Source of the DNA: Micavibrio aeruginosavorus EPB
GTDB lineage: Bacteria; Pseudomonadota; Alphaproteobacteria; Micavibrionales; Micavibrionaceae
NCBI RefSeq assembly: GCF_000348745.1
Contig: NC_020812.1
Coordinates: forward strand, 753,444-817,443
Length of the DNA: 64,000 nucleotides
Direction of reading: 5' to 3'
Shown here: piece by piece, positions 1-9,270 of the stretch
Layout of the letters: the number at the start of each line of letters is the position of its first letter
Numbering within the stretch: the stretch's first letter is position 1
Translations under genes and position numbers: made by a program
The notes under the pieces: generated by a model
What the model saw: the letters and a program-made list of their open reading frames with translations, nothing else
Database searches by the model: none
Told to the model about the DNA's origin: nothing

Positions 1-390
1 GGCGGTGGCGCGCAACATACCAATCGGGTCGATACCAAAATGGTAATAGAAGCGGCGGTCTTCGATGGCCAGAACCGCGTGGATCAAATCCGGCGGCAAT
101 TCCGCCACGGTGACGTTGACACCCTTCAGCTCGCCATACCGGGCGACCATTTCACCACGATCATCGCGAATGGTGATGGCGGCTTTGCGTTCAAAATCCG
201 GCTTGTCGATCAGTTTCGGCAGTTCCGCGCCATACCATGCGATCACCAGCGACAGGGCAATAAAACCCCACAGCCCCGCAACAATGCACCAGCGCAAGGC
301 GCGGCGGAGCAACCCCTCCTGCGGACGGGATTTGCGGGAGCGGGTGCTTTTACGCGTTGTGCTTTTCTGCGATGTCTTCTTTTTGGCCAT
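1..390 (-). CDS. Class A penicillin-binding protein (PBP1A type), 5' part only
   Basis: The start codon is the complement of CAT at 388-390 and the gene runs off the left edge, so only about 130 N-terminal residues are visible. They show a Lys/Arg/Ser-rich cytoplasmic head, one transmembrane segment (about residues 33-50), then the beginning of a glycosyltransferase family 51 domain with the hallmark EDRRFYYHFGID, which contains the catalytic glutamate. Class A PBPs polymerise and crosslink peptidoglycan at the inner membrane. The transpeptidase part is outside the window, so PBP1A versus PBP1C versus a monofunctional transglycosylase cannot be settled. The very basic head is typical of alphaproteobacterial copies. 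Confidence 0.85.
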   Translation of the reverse strand, partial: MAKKKTSQKSTTRKSTRSRKSRPQEGLLRRALRWCIVAGLWGFIALSLVIAWYGAELPKLIDKPDFERKAAITIRDDRGEMVARYGELKGVNVTVAELPPDLIHAVLAIEDRRFYYHFGIDPIGMLRATA

Positions 391-478
391 GGCGGCGTGA
401 TACGGTCTTTTCAGTGTTTCAGCAAGAAATATAGGCCCAACATGCCCAAAATAGGGCAGGAAATGGGTTTTTTACGGA

Positions 479-1012
479 TTATGAGCAATCCATCCAATAC
501 CGGCGGCGGGCCGGGAACTGGGCGGTGGCTGCGGTTTCTTCTTCAAACGTACAGCCCGCACCTTCGATAATCTCAATCGCCGATACATTGTCGGGCGATA
601 CGGTGATCAGGGCTTTTTCCAGGCCAATATAATTGGCGTAGGGGCGTGATTTGGTCAGGATTTTCTTGCCATAGCCCTTGCCACGCATGGAGGGACGGAT
701 AGCGAAATAAATATTGCCGCCCCATTTTTCCAAGTGCCAGTTCAGGCGATGGCGGATTTTCACAGTGCCCAGATAATGGTCATCCTTCACAAACCATAAA
801 ACCGTTTCCGGCACAGGGTCGGCCCAATCCTGTAGCGGCTGGTGTTCGACCCCGCGTTCAGTCCGCAACATTTTGACGAAGCCGTCAAAATCCGCCCGCA
901 GGTCGAGCATGTCGTAATATTTCAGGCGGTCTTCCGCATGAAATTCGGCCAGCGCTTCAAGGTAGCTGTCTTTATATTCGATATCGGGGCGGACGAGATG
1001 CGAAGCGGTCAT
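479..1012 (-). CDS. GNAT-family N-acetyltransferase
   Basis: A 177-residue protein starting at the ATG whose complement lies at 1010-1012, four bases after the mgtE stop; upstream in-frame codons would overlap mgtE. The middle holds the acetyl-CoA binding motif of GNAT enzymes, RPSMRGKGYGKKIL, followed by an Asn-containing segment (VSPDNVSAIEIIEGAGC) typical of the C-terminal half of the fold. It resembles predicted acetyltransferases of the YjbC/RimL-like group that act on small molecules or proteins. The substrate is unknown. The tight spacing suggests transcription with mgtE and maeB. Confidence 0.8.
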   Translation of the reverse strand: MTASHLVRPDIEYKDSYLEALAEFHAEDRLKYYDMLDLRADFDGFVKMLRTERGVEHQPLQDWADPVPETVLWFVKDDHYLGTVKIRHRLNWHLEKWGGNIYFAIRPSMRGKGYGKKILTKSRPYANYIGLEKALITVSPDNVSAIEIIEGAGCTFEEETAATAQFPARRRYWMDCS

Positions 1013-1016
1013 GGTT

Positions 1017-2453
1017 TTACAAAAGGAAAATCGTTGCCAGGCCGAGGAAGGCGAAGAAGCCCACAATATCGGTCATGGTGGTTAAAAATACTACGGCGGA
1101 GGCCACAGCCGGGTCGGCCCCCAATTTGTTCAGCACAATGGGAATGCCCGCGCCAAACAATCCGGCGTTAATCAGGTTGATGATCAGCGCCATGCCAATC
1201 ACAACGCCCAGCATCGGGTTGCTGAACACAAATCCGGCGACGCAGCCGATCAGGATGGCAAAGATGCACCCGTTGATGGCGCCGACCAGAATTTCTTTGA
1301 TCACGATGCGGCGTTCGTTGATGGATGACAATTCCCGTGTGGCCAAGGCACGCACCGCCACGGTCAAAGCCTGTGTTCCCGCATTACCGCCCATGGAGGC
1401 CACAATCGGCATCAACGCGGCCAGCGCCACAAGCTGTTCAATTGTATTGCTGAACAATGAAATGACCGCCGCCGCGGAAAAGGCCGTGAACAGGTTCACA
1501 AACAGCCACGGAAACCGCGCCCGTGTTGTGCCGCGAATGTTGCTGTACAAGTCATCCTGACCCACACCGCCGAGTTTCAGGAAGTCTTCCTGGGCTTCTT
1601 CGTCGATAACGTCCACGATGTCGTCAACCGTGACCACGCCGATCAAGCGGCCCGATTCATCAACAACCGGGGCAGATGTCAGGTTTTCACGGCGGAACAA
1701 TTGCGCCACTTCTTCCTGGTCCATCGTGGCCGGGATCGGGTGGATGTCTTCCAACCTTAAATCTTCCAGCTTTTCCGATCGTTTCGACCGGACAACGCGG
1801 TTCAACGGAATGATGCCGACAACGTGATAGGCCGGGTCGATAACGAACAAGTCAAAAAATTCATCCGGCAATTCTTCGGTCGCGGCGCGCAGGTAATCAA
1901 TGGTTTTACCAATGGTCCAGAATTGCGGCACAGCCACAAATTCCCGCTGCATCAGACGCCCGGCGGATTCTTCCGGGAAGTTCAAACCTTCTTCCAGCGT
2001 GATCCGGGTCTTGGCGGACAGGAAACGAATAACTTCGTGCTGGAAATCGTCCGGCAGGTCGATGATCAGATCCAGCGCATCGTCACTGTCCATTTCGGAA
2101 ATCAGGGCGGCAACCTGCCGCGCCGGCATTTCCGTCAGAACCTTGCGGCGCAGGCCGCTATCCAGTTCCGAGAACACATACGGATCGAGCAGATCGCCAT
2201 GGGTCTGGAGGAGGGTCTGGCGATCTTCGTCCTCAACCTTTTCGATCAGTTCGGCAATGTCGGCTTCGCTCAGATCGGCCAGCTCGCGCGAGACGACGTC
2301 TTCGTCGCCGTTGCGCAGGGCTTCAACAATCGCCTGAATGTAACGATCGGTTAGACCGAAAACGACATCATCGCCTTCACCCTCGGGCGCGATTTGCGCG
2401 CCGAGGCTGTCGGTGACGTCCTTTTCGATCATATCCTGATCGTTATTATCCAT
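1017..2453 (-). CDS. mgtE: MgtE-type magnesium transporter
   Basis: 478 residues, the normal length for MgtE. The order is an acidic N-terminal superhelical MgtE_N domain (about 30-135), two CBS domains (about 140-265, with the SAPVVDESGRLIGVVTVDDI segment), a connecting helix, and five transmembrane segments in the last 190 residues including the Gly-rich ASMGGNAGTQ motif that lines the ion pore. MgtE is an inner-membrane Mg2+ channel gated by cytosolic magnesium through the N and CBS domains. It starts 31 bases after the maeB stop and ends 4 bases before the GNAT gene, so a three-gene transcript is likely. No magnesium riboswitch can be placed in the 31-base gap. Confidence 0.95.
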   Translation of the reverse strand: MDNNDQDMIEKDVTDSLGAQIAPEGEGDDVVFGLTDRYIQAIVEALRNGDEDVVSRELADLSEADIAELIEKVEDEDRQTLLQTHGDLLDPYVFSELDSGLRRKVLTEMPARQVAALISEMDSDDALDLIIDLPDDFQHEVIRFLSAKTRITLEEGLNFPEESAGRLMQREFVAVPQFWTIGKTIDYLRAATEELPDEFFDLFVIDPAYHVVGIIPLNRVVRSKRSEKLEDLRLEDIHPIPATMDQEEVAQLFRRENLTSAPVVDESGRLIGVVTVDDIVDVIDEEAQEDFLKLGGVGQDDLYSNIRGTTRARFPWLFVNLFTAFSAAAVISLFSNTIEQLVALAALMPIVASMGGNAGTQALTVAVRALATRELSSINERRIVIKEILVGAINGCIFAILIGCVAGFVFSNPMLGVVIGMALIINLINAGLFGAGIPIVLNKLGADPAVASAVVFLTTMTDIVGFFAFLGLATIFLL

Positions 2454-2484
2454 GGGCGATCCCTTTGCGGGTTATGTGTTTTAC

Positions 2485-4800
2485 TTAGACGGCGATGGCC
2501 TGTTTTGGCGCATCCGCTCCGCTTTCTGTTTCATGGACCTGTGCGCTGACGGTGGCCAGTGCGGTCATGTTGATGATCCCGCGCGGCGTAACCGACGGGG
2601 TCAGAATATGCGCCGGCATGGCCAGACCCAGCAGGATCGGGCCAATCGAAATGCCTTCGCCCAGAATGCGCAGCATGTTGAAGCTGATATTCGCGGAATC
2701 GATATTCGGCATAACGAACATATTGGCCACGCCGGTCAGCGTGGAATTCGGCATACTGACGGCGCGGATGGCTTCGGACAATGCGGAATCGGCGTGCATT
2801 TCGCCGTCGATTTCCAGTTCCGGCGCACGGTTGCGAATATCCGCCAATGCGGCCCGCATGCGGCAGGCCGTGTCGGTGTTGCCCGTTCCGAAATTGGAAT
2901 GGGACAGCATGGCGATCTTCGGCTTGATACCAAAACGGGATACTTCTTCGGCGGCCAGAATAGTCATTTCCGACAATTGCGCCACGCTCGGGTTCGGGTT
3001 CACCTGTGTGTCACAGATGAAGAACGTCCCGCGCGGCAGGATCAGCGCGTTCAATGCGGCGGCCGTTTCAACGCCGGGGCGCAGGCCAATAATATCAACC
3101 ACGTCTTTCAGGTGGCTTTGATACTGGCCAACCGTGCCACAAATCATGGCATCGGCCTCACGTTTTTGAACCATCAACGCACCGATAACGGTGAAGTTGG
3201 TCCGCAAAACGGTCCGGGCCACAGCCGGGGTCACGCCGCGGCGTTCCATGATCTGGTGGTACGACGACCAATAATCGCGGTAACGCGGATCGTATTCCGG
3301 GTCGATCAGTTCAAAGTCCTTGCCCATCTTCATGCGCAGGCCCAGGCGTTTCAGGCGGGTTTCCACCACGTCTTTCCGACCGATCAGGATGGGGGACGCC
3401 AGATGTTCGTCCACAACCGTTTGCACGGCGCGCAGGACGCGTTCTTCTTCACCCTCGGCGTAAACAACGCGTTTCGGGTGGGCTTTGGCGCGGCTGAACA
3501 GCGGGCGCATCGCCATGCTGGTGCGATAGGTATAGCTGTTCAGTTTTTCGCTGTATGCAACCCAATCGGTGATCGGGCGTGCTGCTACACCGCTTTCAAT
3601 CGCGGCCTTGGCCACGGCGACGGGCAGGGTGGTGATCAAACGCGGGTCAAACGGCTTCGGAATCAAATATTCCGGACCAAATTCCAGATGTTCGTCCGGA
3701 TACACGGCGGCCACTTCCGCCGTGACTTCCTTGCGCGCCAGTTCGGCAATCGCGTTCACGCACGCCAGCTTCATCTCTTCGTTAATGGCGGTCGCGCCAA
3801 CATCCAGCGCGCCACGGAACAGGAACGGGAAGCACAGAACGTTGTTCACCTGGTTGGTGTAATCGGATCGGCCGGTGCAGATGATGGCATCCGGTTTGGC
3901 TTCGCGCGCTTCTTCCGGCATGATTTCCGGCGTCGGGTTGGCCAGCGCCATGATCAGCGGGGCCTTGCCCATTTTCTTGACCATGTCACCCGTCAACGCC
4001 CCGGCGGCGGACAGGCCGAGGAAGATGTCGGCCCCTTCCAGCGCTTCATCCAGTGTGCGGCTGTTGGTGTCGGCGGCGAATTGTTCCTTGTACGGGTCCA
4101 TCTGTTCGACGCGGCCCTTGTACACAACGCCTTTGCGGTCACAGACGATAATGTTTTTCTTCGGCAGGCCCGCATTCACCAGCAGGTTCAGACACGCCAG
4201 CGCCGCGGCACCCGCGCCGTTGGCGACCAGACGAATATCTTCAAACTTGCGGCCCTTCAGGTGCAGCCAGTTTTTAATGGCGGCGGCAACAATAATCGCG
4301 GTGCCGTGCTGGTCGTCATGGAAGACGGGAATGTTCATGCGTTCTTTCAAACGCTTTTCAACTTCGAAACATTCCGGGGCTTTGATGTCTTCCAGATTGA
4401 TGCCGCCGAACGATGGTTCCAGCGCGGCGATAATTTCAACCAGCTTGTCGACATCCTTTTCATCAACTTCGATATCAATCGCGTCGAGGTTGGCGAATTT
4501 CTTGAACAGGACGGCCTTGCCCTCCATCACCGGTTTGGATGCCAGCGCGCCAATATCGCCCAGCCCCAGAACAGCGGTGCCGTTGGAAATGACGGCAACC
4601 AGATTGCCGCGGCTGGTGTAATCCAGCGCCTTCAGCGGGTCCTTCTCAATTTCCAGACAAGGCACAGCCACGCCGGGGGAATAGGCCAGCGCCAGGTCCC
4701 GCTGGGTTGCCAGCGGTGTGGTCGGGGTAATCGAAATTTTCCCCGGTGTCGGCAGGCGGTGGTATTCAAGGGCGGCGTCGTGCAGCGTGTCTTTCATCAT
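2485..4800 (-). CDS. maeB: NADP-dependent malic enzyme fused to a phosphotransacetylase domain
   Basis: 771 residues, the usual size of MaeB. The N-terminal 430 residues carry the malic enzyme core (SPGVAVPCLEI, GDIGALASKPVMEGK, DDQHGTAIIVAAAI, the NAD(P) fold around VANGAGAAALACL). The C-terminal 340 residues are the phosphotransacetylase-like domain (RVVYAEGEEERVLRA and MICGTVGQYQSHL), which in MaeB is regulatory and binds acetyl-CoA. It converts malate to pyruvate and CO2 with NADPH production. Two adjacent ATGs (4798-4800 and 4795-4797) could start it. It is probably the first gene of the run with mgtE and GNAT. Confidence 0.95.
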   Translation of the reverse strand: MMKDTLHDAALEYHRLPTPGKISITPTTPLATQRDLALAYSPGVAVPCLEIEKDPLKALDYTSRGNLVAVISNGTAVLGLGDIGALASKPVMEGKAVLFKKFANLDAIDIEVDEKDVDKLVEIIAALEPSFGGINLEDIKAPECFEVEKRLKERMNIPVFHDDQHGTAIIVAAAIKNWLHLKGRKFEDIRLVANGAGAAALACLNLLVNAGLPKKNIIVCDRKGVVYKGRVEQMDPYKEQFAADTNSRTLDEALEGADIFLGLSAAGALTGDMVKKMGKAPLIMALANPTPEIMPEEAREAKPDAIICTGRSDYTNQVNNVLCFPFLFRGALDVGATAINEEMKLACVNAIAELARKEVTAEVAAVYPDEHLEFGPEYLIPKPFDPRLITTLPVAVAKAAIESGVAARPITDWVAYSEKLNSYTYRTSMAMRPLFSRAKAHPKRVVYAEGEEERVLRAVQTVVDEHLASPILIGRKDVVETRLKRLGLRMKMGKDFELIDPEYDPRYRDYWSSYHQIMERRGVTPAVARTVLRTNFTVIGALMVQKREADAMICGTVGQYQSHLKDVVDIIGLRPGVETAAALNALILPRGTFFICDTQVNPNPSVAQLSEMTILAAEEVSRFGIKPKIAMLSHSNFGTGNTDTACRMRAALADIRNRAPELEIDGEMHADSALSEAIRAVSMPNSTLTGVANMFVMPNIDSANISFNMLRILGEGISIGPILLGLAMPAHILTPSVTPRGIINMTALATVSAQVHETESGADAPKQAIAV

Positions 4801-4997
4801 ACTTCTCTGGCTGGTGTTTTGGACATAACCCCTGCGGCCATCATGTTTTTGGCTGGCGGGCGGGGGATTCTCAAAATGTGCCCCAACTGACCAGAATTTC
4901 AGGGCTTTTTCAAGGCCGCAGGCGGGGTTGGGGTGTGTTCTCCCGACGGGTCACGCGTGCGCTTCTTGCATAAGTTTTTGTGCAGAGCAAGGAAATG

Positions 4998-5026
4998 TTG
5001 ACATAAAAACGCCGCAGGTGCTAAAC
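4998..5026 (+). promoter_or_regulatory. Candidate sigma-70 promoter upstream of the 138-residue gene
   Basis: TTGACA at 4998-5003 is a perfect -35 hexamer. It is followed after 17 bases by CTAAAC at 5021-5026, with a TG two bases upstream that could act as an extended -10. It lies about 45 bases before the ATG at 5069 within a 268-base gap that is otherwise featureless. The -10 match is imperfect. Confidence 0.45.
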
Positions 5027-5068
5027 CCCGGTCATAGACCTGAGTGACCTCTGCGGAAGGGTAGGACA

Positions 5069-5485
5069 ATGGCGGGTAAAGTCGTTTCTTTTGAATATGT
5101 TGATAAAAAACAGCTGAGCGATATTACGGTGATGACCCGCTTGAGCGACGCGTTCTTGCTGGCCGTCAGCCGCGCGGATGATGCGGTTTTCACCGCGAAA
5201 AAGGACACGTTCACCTTTACGGTCGGGTATGACAGCTTCCTGCGCCTGATGGACCAACTGGTTTTTTACCCGTCGATGGTCGAATCCTTCGCCAAAGCGG
5301 ATGCCCGGATGAAAGAATTTGACGCCCAACGCTCCACGTTCGGTGCCCGTCTGGCGGATTCGTTCCGTTATCACAGCCTGATGGCCTCTGGCCAACCGTT
5401 GGCCGTGTTTGAAGAAAAGATCGATCTGGTTGATGACCTGAAAGTGTCCATCAAGCGTTACGGTCTGGCCAAGGCCCCGAAATAA
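5069..5485 (+). CDS. Hypothetical protein, 138 residues
   Basis: I do not recognise the family. The ATG is preceded by AGGGTAGGACA, a good ribosome binding site. The protein is soluble, without signal peptide or membrane segment, mixed alpha/beta by composition, and moderately acidic with a basic end (VSIKRYGLAKAPK). The product looks like a stable small cytosolic protein, possibly a phasin-like or regulatory protein, but no motif supports a function. It stands alone between the divergent maeB run and the minus-strand gene that ends five bases downstream. Confidence 0.7.
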   Translation: MAGKVVSFEYVDKKQLSDITVMTRLSDAFLLAVSRADDAVFTAKKDTFTFTVGYDSFLRLMDQLVFYPSMVESFAKADARMKEFDAQRSTFGARLADSFRYHSLMASGQPLAVFEEKIDLVDDLKVSIKRYGLAKAPK

Positions 5486-5489
5486 AGGG

Positions 5490-5963
5490 TCAAGGCTTCA
5501 GCGGCAACCCGGTGGTTTGGGCCATAAAGGTCACAAAGGCCGGGTCTTCGCGCAACATCAGTCGGGGCAGGGCGGCGCGGAAATTGGGGCGTTCGCACCA
5601 GATTTCAACGTAATCCAACCACGAGTTCCACATCCGGCGATAGCTGGGCGCCGTTTCCCCCTGCAGTAAAATGAACGCCCGCTCAAACAGGCTGACCAGC
5701 ATTTCATACAGGATCAATTGGCGGCGGGCGGCTTCGGCATCGTCCAGCGGAGTGTCGTGCTGGTCCAGTTCGGGGTGTTCGAACAGTTTTTCCTGAATGC
5801 TGGAATAATGATCCATGAGCTTGTCATAGATTTCTTCCTGTTCGGATTCCCGTTCCTTGTGCTCCTGGATAATAAAGGTCGCGATCGCCAGCGGGATACC
5901 CACCACGGTTGCGACGTAGCTCAATAATTCCATGGTGGTCAGGAAAGACAGGGATTCCAGCAT
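5490..5963 (-). CDS. Hypothetical membrane-anchored protein
   Basis: 157 residues when started at the ATG complementary to 5961-5963. A longer frame to 6020 would run into the tRNA-Leu gene and is rejected. One hydrophobic segment (about residues 11-31, ELLSYVATVVGIPLAIATFII) anchors a cytosolic helical domain rich in charged residues, with conserved-looking aromatic positions (RRMWNSWLDYVEIWCERPNF). This layout, a short N-terminal anchor followed by a helical domain with many Trp/Tyr, resembles small DUF-type proteins in which the tail senses or binds a partner. I cannot assign a role. Confidence 0.7.
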   Translation of the reverse strand: MLESLSFLTTMELLSYVATVVGIPLAIATFIIQEHKERESEQEEIYDKLMDHYSSIQEKLFEHPELDQHDTPLDDAEAARRQLILYEMLVSLFERAFILLQGETAPSYRRMWNSWLDYVEIWCERPNFRAALPRLMLREDPAFVTFMAQTTGLPLKP

Positions 5964-5990
5964 GCTGGTATACCTAAAAAATTTAGAAAA

Positions 5991-6077
5991 TGGTGCGGCC
6001 GAGAAGACTCGAACTTCCACGGGGGTTAGCCCACAGCGACCTCAACGCTGCGCGTCTACCAATTCCGCCACGGCCGC
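5991..6077 (-). tRNA. tRNA-Leu (GAG)
   Basis: Reading the minus strand from 6077, an 87-base tRNA can be folded: acceptor GCGGCCG pairing with CGGCCGC, a D-arm with GGTAGAC, an anticodon arm CAGCG-TTGAGGT-CGCTG giving anticodon GAG (leucine, CUC/CUU), a long variable arm typical of class II tRNAs, a T-arm with GTTCGAGT, discriminator A and an encoded CCA at 5991-5993. Confidence 0.95.
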
Positions 6078-6225
6078 ACGCCGAAAAGATTTGAGGTAGA
6101 GTGGGTTGTGATTATCAGAAGCGCGGGGACTGTGCAAGTGGGGCGCTCCCCAGGGCCCGTCTCCCTTTGGCAGAGGGGGCGTGAAGGGGATTGTGCTGGG
6201 GCGTATTTCGACCTATTTTCCCCCT

Positions 6226-6879
6226 ATGGAAATCAAAACCAGCACCGATCTTGTCGCTTACCCGGACGCCCTTCGTTTTATGGAGGACCGCGTCGCGGCC
6301 ATCCATACCGGAACGGCGGGGGATCTGGTCTGGTTGCTGGAACACCCGGCCCTTTATACGGCGGGGACCAGCGCCAAGGCATCCGATTTGCTGGATGCGC
6401 GCTTCCCGGTTTTTGATGCGGGGCGGGGCGGGGAATACACTTATCACGGCCCCGGCCAGCGCGTCGGGTATGTGATGCTCGATTTAAAGAAGCGCCAGCA
6501 AGTTCCTGATCTGAAAAAATATATCTGGCAACTTGAAGAATGGGTGATCCGTGCTATCGCGACCTTCGGTGTGAAGGGCGAACGACGCGAGGGGCGCGTT
6601 GGTATCTGGGTCGTGACGCCAGCGGGTGAATCAAAAATCGCGGCAATCGGTGTGCGTATCCGCCACTGGATTACTTACCATGGTGTATCAATCAATGTTG
6701 ATCCGGATTTGTCGCACTTCACCGGCATCGTGCCGTGTGGCATTCGTGATTACGGCGTGACGTCCTTAAAGGCGTTGACCGGGGCGGATGTGCCCATGGA
6801 GGCGTTGGACAAGGCGTTGCTGGACGCGTGGGACAGTGTCTTTTCCCTCGCTGACTCTGGCATAAACTCGGCGGCGTGA
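6226..6879 (+). CDS. lipB: Lipoyl(octanoyl) transferase
   Basis: 217 residues from the ATG at 6226; a GTG at 6181 would add a non-conserved lead. LipB moves octanoate from acyl carrier protein to the lipoyl domains of 2-oxoacid dehydrogenases and the glycine cleavage H protein. The family signature [12 protein letters not shown] is present near residue 70. The catalytic pair is visible as Lys in [10 protein letters not shown] and Cys in GIVPCGI. The last 130 bases overlap the 3' end of the oppositely transcribed amidohydrolase gene. Confidence 0.95.
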   Translation: MEIKTSTDLVAYPDALRFMEDRVAAIHTGTAGDLVWLLEHPALYTAGTSAKASDLLDARFPVFDAGRGGEYTYHGPGQRVGYVMLDLKKRQQVPDLKKYIWQLEEWVIRAIATFGVKGERREGRVGIWVVTPAGESKIAAIGVRIRHWITYHGVSINVDPDLSHFTGIVPCGIRDYGVTSLKALTGADVPMEALDKALLDAWDSVFSLADSGINSAA

Positions 6880-7736
6880 TTGAACGTGTAATCGCGCAAG
6901 GCAGATGAGAACCCTGTCATAGCGGACTGAAGTTGCGCCATTTTTTCGGTATCAACTTCCAGCGTGACCGGGTTCATGTATTGGTCCCGCACCACTTCGA
7001 TCTGGATGCAATGAACGCCCTGATCCGGTGCGGCGAATTGGCGTAACAGATTGGCCCCGGAGAAGGGGTCGTTGCGCGATGTTTTGTATCCGGCTTTTTC
7101 GAAATACGCGGCGGCAAAATCGATCAGGGCGGGGCTGCATGCTGTGCCGTTCAGGTCGCCCAGAACAATGTCGACATCGTGCAGATGTTTTTCCTCCGGC
7201 TTGAAGCGGCGGCGCATGGAGTGCATGTCGCAATACAGGGCAAATCCATGTTCGTCGCGGGCATGGCCCAGCATTTTTTGCAGGGTTTCGTAGTACGGGC
7301 GATAATACGATACGATGCGATTTTGAACTTCGGCGCTGTCGGGGCGCAGATTGTCGTTGAAAATATTGACCATGCCCTTGTCGGGGTGGCGGACATATTC
7401 GGCAAACAGCCCGAATCCTTCCTGAACATAGGGGGTCAGTTTATAGGGCAGGGTCCAGGAATCCCGCAAGGCGGCGGGGTTCAGCTCGTCCTCCGACCGG
7501 TTGAGGTCGATACAGGCGCGGTGGATCAGCATTTCCAGAACCGGACTGCCCGTCGCGGGAATGCCCGTCAGGAATTTTTCCACATGAAGGTCGGAAAGGT
7601 GAGGGAAATCAGATGGTTCGCAGATATAGTCAAAGTGTAATGGGACAACCGTGCCGCTGTGCGGTGTATCGAACACAATGGGCGAGCGGCGGGTGCCGTT
7701 CGGAACATCGTGTATGATAAGAGGTTGATTCACCAT
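6750..7736 (-). CDS. N-formylglutamate amidohydrolase family protein (copy 1)
   Basis: 328 residues. The FGase family fold is supported by FDTPHSG near residue 23, [11 protein letters not shown] near 114, and DMHSMRR near 170, which hold the presumed metal and catalytic residues. Members hydrolyse N-formyl- or related N-acyl amino acids; HutG acts in histidine degradation, but no other hut genes are here, so the substrate is open. The C-terminal 43 residues are low in conservation character and are encoded entirely by the antisense of lipB, so this tail is probably an extension from loss of an earlier stop. The second copy begins 32 bases upstream. Confidence 0.85.
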   Translation of the reverse strand: MVNQPLIIHDVPNGTRRSPIVFDTPHSGTVVPLHFDYICEPSDFPHLSDLHVEKFLTGIPATGSPVLEMLIHRACIDLNRSEDELNPAALRDSWTLPYKLTPYVQEGFGLFAEYVRHPDKGMVNIFNDNLRPDSAEVQNRIVSYYRPYYETLQKMLGHARDEHGFALYCDMHSMRRRFKPEEKHLHDVDIVLGDLNGTACSPALIDFAAAYFEKAGYKTSRNDPFSGANLLRQFAAPDQGVHCIQIEVVRDQYMNPVTLEVDTEKMAQLQSAMTGFSSALRDYTFNHAAEFMPESAREKTLSHASSNALSNASMGTSAPVNAFKDVTP

Positions 7737-7768
7737 TGAAAAAATACCTGTTTACAAAAAACATCATA

Positions 7769-8698
7769 CTAATCCGCGGCCAGGTTGACAAGGTGGTGTT
7801 CTGCATAATTTGCGGAAAATGTAACCAGTTTGTCGATATCGTCCTTTAGCGCATTGTAATTCTTGTTTCTTTTGTTTTTTACCTCATCCCAGTACAGGGC
7901 TTTGTTGATCTCAATCTGGATGGAGTGGCGGCCCCGGGCCGGATCGGCGTAACGGCGGACCAGTTCCACACCCTTGTACGGGTTGTTCACACTGACTTTG
8001 TAGCCCAAACCTCTTAAGAAATCCCTTAGAGCGTGGGTAAAGGCAATATCGCAACTGGTCCCGTCGCGGTCGCCCAGGACGAAATCCGGCTGCGCTGGGA
8101 ACACGGGCGGCACGGTCGGGGCGGCTGGGAATGGTCCGCGTGCAGGCAGAGTCATGGCCGCGGCCGAGGGCATGGAATGACAGTTAATATGCCAAACCTG
8201 GCCATAGCGATAATGCGCATCATCGATCAGGTGTTTCAGGCACGCGTGATAGGGCAGGTAATAATTCTGGATGCGGTGCTGGATGGCGCGCACCGATAAT
8301 TGTTTGTCATAGACGGGAACGCCCGGTCGAACCAGCCGGCGGATCAACCCGATCCCGGCATAGGATCGCATGCTGGGGCGGAGCGGTCCCGGCCATTTCT
8401 CCGATAGCAAATCGACGTCAATATCGTCTTCGGCCCGATTGGTGTCGATATAGCACCGGGGGAACAGGGCACATAATAATGTGCCGCCCGCATCCGCAAC
8501 GGAGTCAAACAAATGGTCGACGTCGTTATCTTCGGCCCGCTGCAGCATATCGAAGTCACAGGCATATCCAAAATCATCCGGGTAATCGCGCCCGCTGTGC
8601 GGGGAATCGAAAATCACCGGAACTTCGCCCACGCGGGGTTGGGTCACGTGATACAGGCGATCGCGATGTAAGGGTGGTGGAAAAAACTCGACGCTCAT
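7769..8698 (-). CDS. N-formylglutamate amidohydrolase family protein (copy 2)
   Basis: 309 residues when started at the ATG complementary to 8696-8698, which overlaps the TGA of the upstream gene by four bases (ATGA) and therefore looks translationally coupled; a longer frame to 8740 exists but would overlap that gene more. It carries the same blocks as copy 1: FDSPHSGRDYP, DTNRAEDDID, NCHSMPS and, near the end, SIQIEINKALY. It has an insert of about 20 Ala/Pro-rich residues after the CHS motif. A paralogue of the next gene; the substrate is unknown. Confidence 0.87.
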   Translation of the reverse strand: MSVEFFPPPLHRDRLYHVTQPRVGEVPVIFDSPHSGRDYPDDFGYACDFDMLQRAEDNDVDHLFDSVADAGGTLLCALFPRCYIDTNRAEDDIDVDLLSEKWPGPLRPSMRSYAGIGLIRRLVRPGVPVYDKQLSVRAIQHRIQNYYLPYHACLKHLIDDAHYRYGQVWHINCHSMPSAAAMTLPARGPFPAAPTVPPVFPAQPDFVLGDRDGTSCDIAFTHALRDFLRGLGYKVSVNNPYKGVELVRRYADPARGRHSIQIEINKALYWDEVKNKRNKNYNALKDDIDKLVTFSANYAEHHLVNLAAD

Positions 8699-9270
8699 TT
8701 TGGTTTCCATCCAATATGCTGACGGATGGATTTCATCCATGATCTCAAGCTGTGCGCGGTGTTGTCGCGGTGGATGGTGTGGGCGGATTTCACAATGCCT
8801 GCGGCGAAGGCGGCTTGTGCCGCGCGAAATCGTTCGCCCACTTCGGCGGGCGATTGGGCGACGGGGTCGATGGCGCGGATATGATTATCAAACGCCATGG
8901 CCGTTTCAAAAATGGTGGATCCGGCCGTGTCATACGCGGCGGCCACGGCGTTTTGCGCCATGCGGTCCTCGGCCGTCGCCCGGGGAATGGGGGAGCTGTG
9001 ATTCATCTTCACTGCGTCCCAATCCACGGCCCGTTCGGCCAGAGTCAGTTTCAGCGCCACCCATTGCAGATCCAGCGGCCCCCCCAGCATTTCCACCTTA
9101 TATGTAGCGACGGTCTGATCCCCCTTCAGGAACTCAACCGGAATTTGGATGGTCGAGCCCTTGGCCATGGATATGTTCCTGTAAAAATTCCAGAATCCTT
9201 CGTCCACATTGGGGATCGTATGGCCCAATTGGCTGGCGGCGGTGCTGAATTTCTTGTTCAAGGATGGCAT
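8695..9270 (-). CDS. Hypothetical protein preceding the amidohydrolase pair
   Basis: 191 residues from the ATG complementary to 9268-9270; an in-frame TTG at 9315 is possible but less likely. I recognise no family. The first third is beta-rich (TIQIPVEFLKGDQTVATYKVEML), while the rest is helical and Ala-rich with no signal peptide or membrane segment. The four-base overlap with the downstream amidohydrolase implies coupled translation and a shared process, possibly handling of formylated or acylated amino acids or peptides, but this is only inferred from position. Confidence 0.65.
   Translation of the reverse strand: MPSLNKKFSTAASQLGHTIPNVDEGFWNFYRNISMAKGSTIQIPVEFLKGDQTVATYKVEMLGGPLDLQWVALKLTLAERAVDWDAVKMNHSSPIPRATAEDRMAQNAVAAAYDTAGSTIFETAMAFDNHIRAIDPVAQSPAEVGERFRAAQAAFAAGIVKSAHTIHRDNTAHSLRSWMKSIRQHIGWKPK

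Noticed and set aside
2454-2484. A magnesium riboswitch before mgtE
   Set aside because: Only 31 bases separate maeB and mgtE, too short for a known mgtE leader, and no conserved fold could be placed.
2452-4890. An 812-residue open frame opposite to maeB
   Set aside because: It lies antisense to a clear malic enzyme gene, is rich in His, Gln and Arg as expected of a high-GC shadow frame, and has no domain.
5964-6020. Upstream extension of the small membrane protein gene
   Set aside because: It would run into the 3' end of tRNA-Leu, and the ATG at 5963 is directly followed by a normal hydrophobic start.
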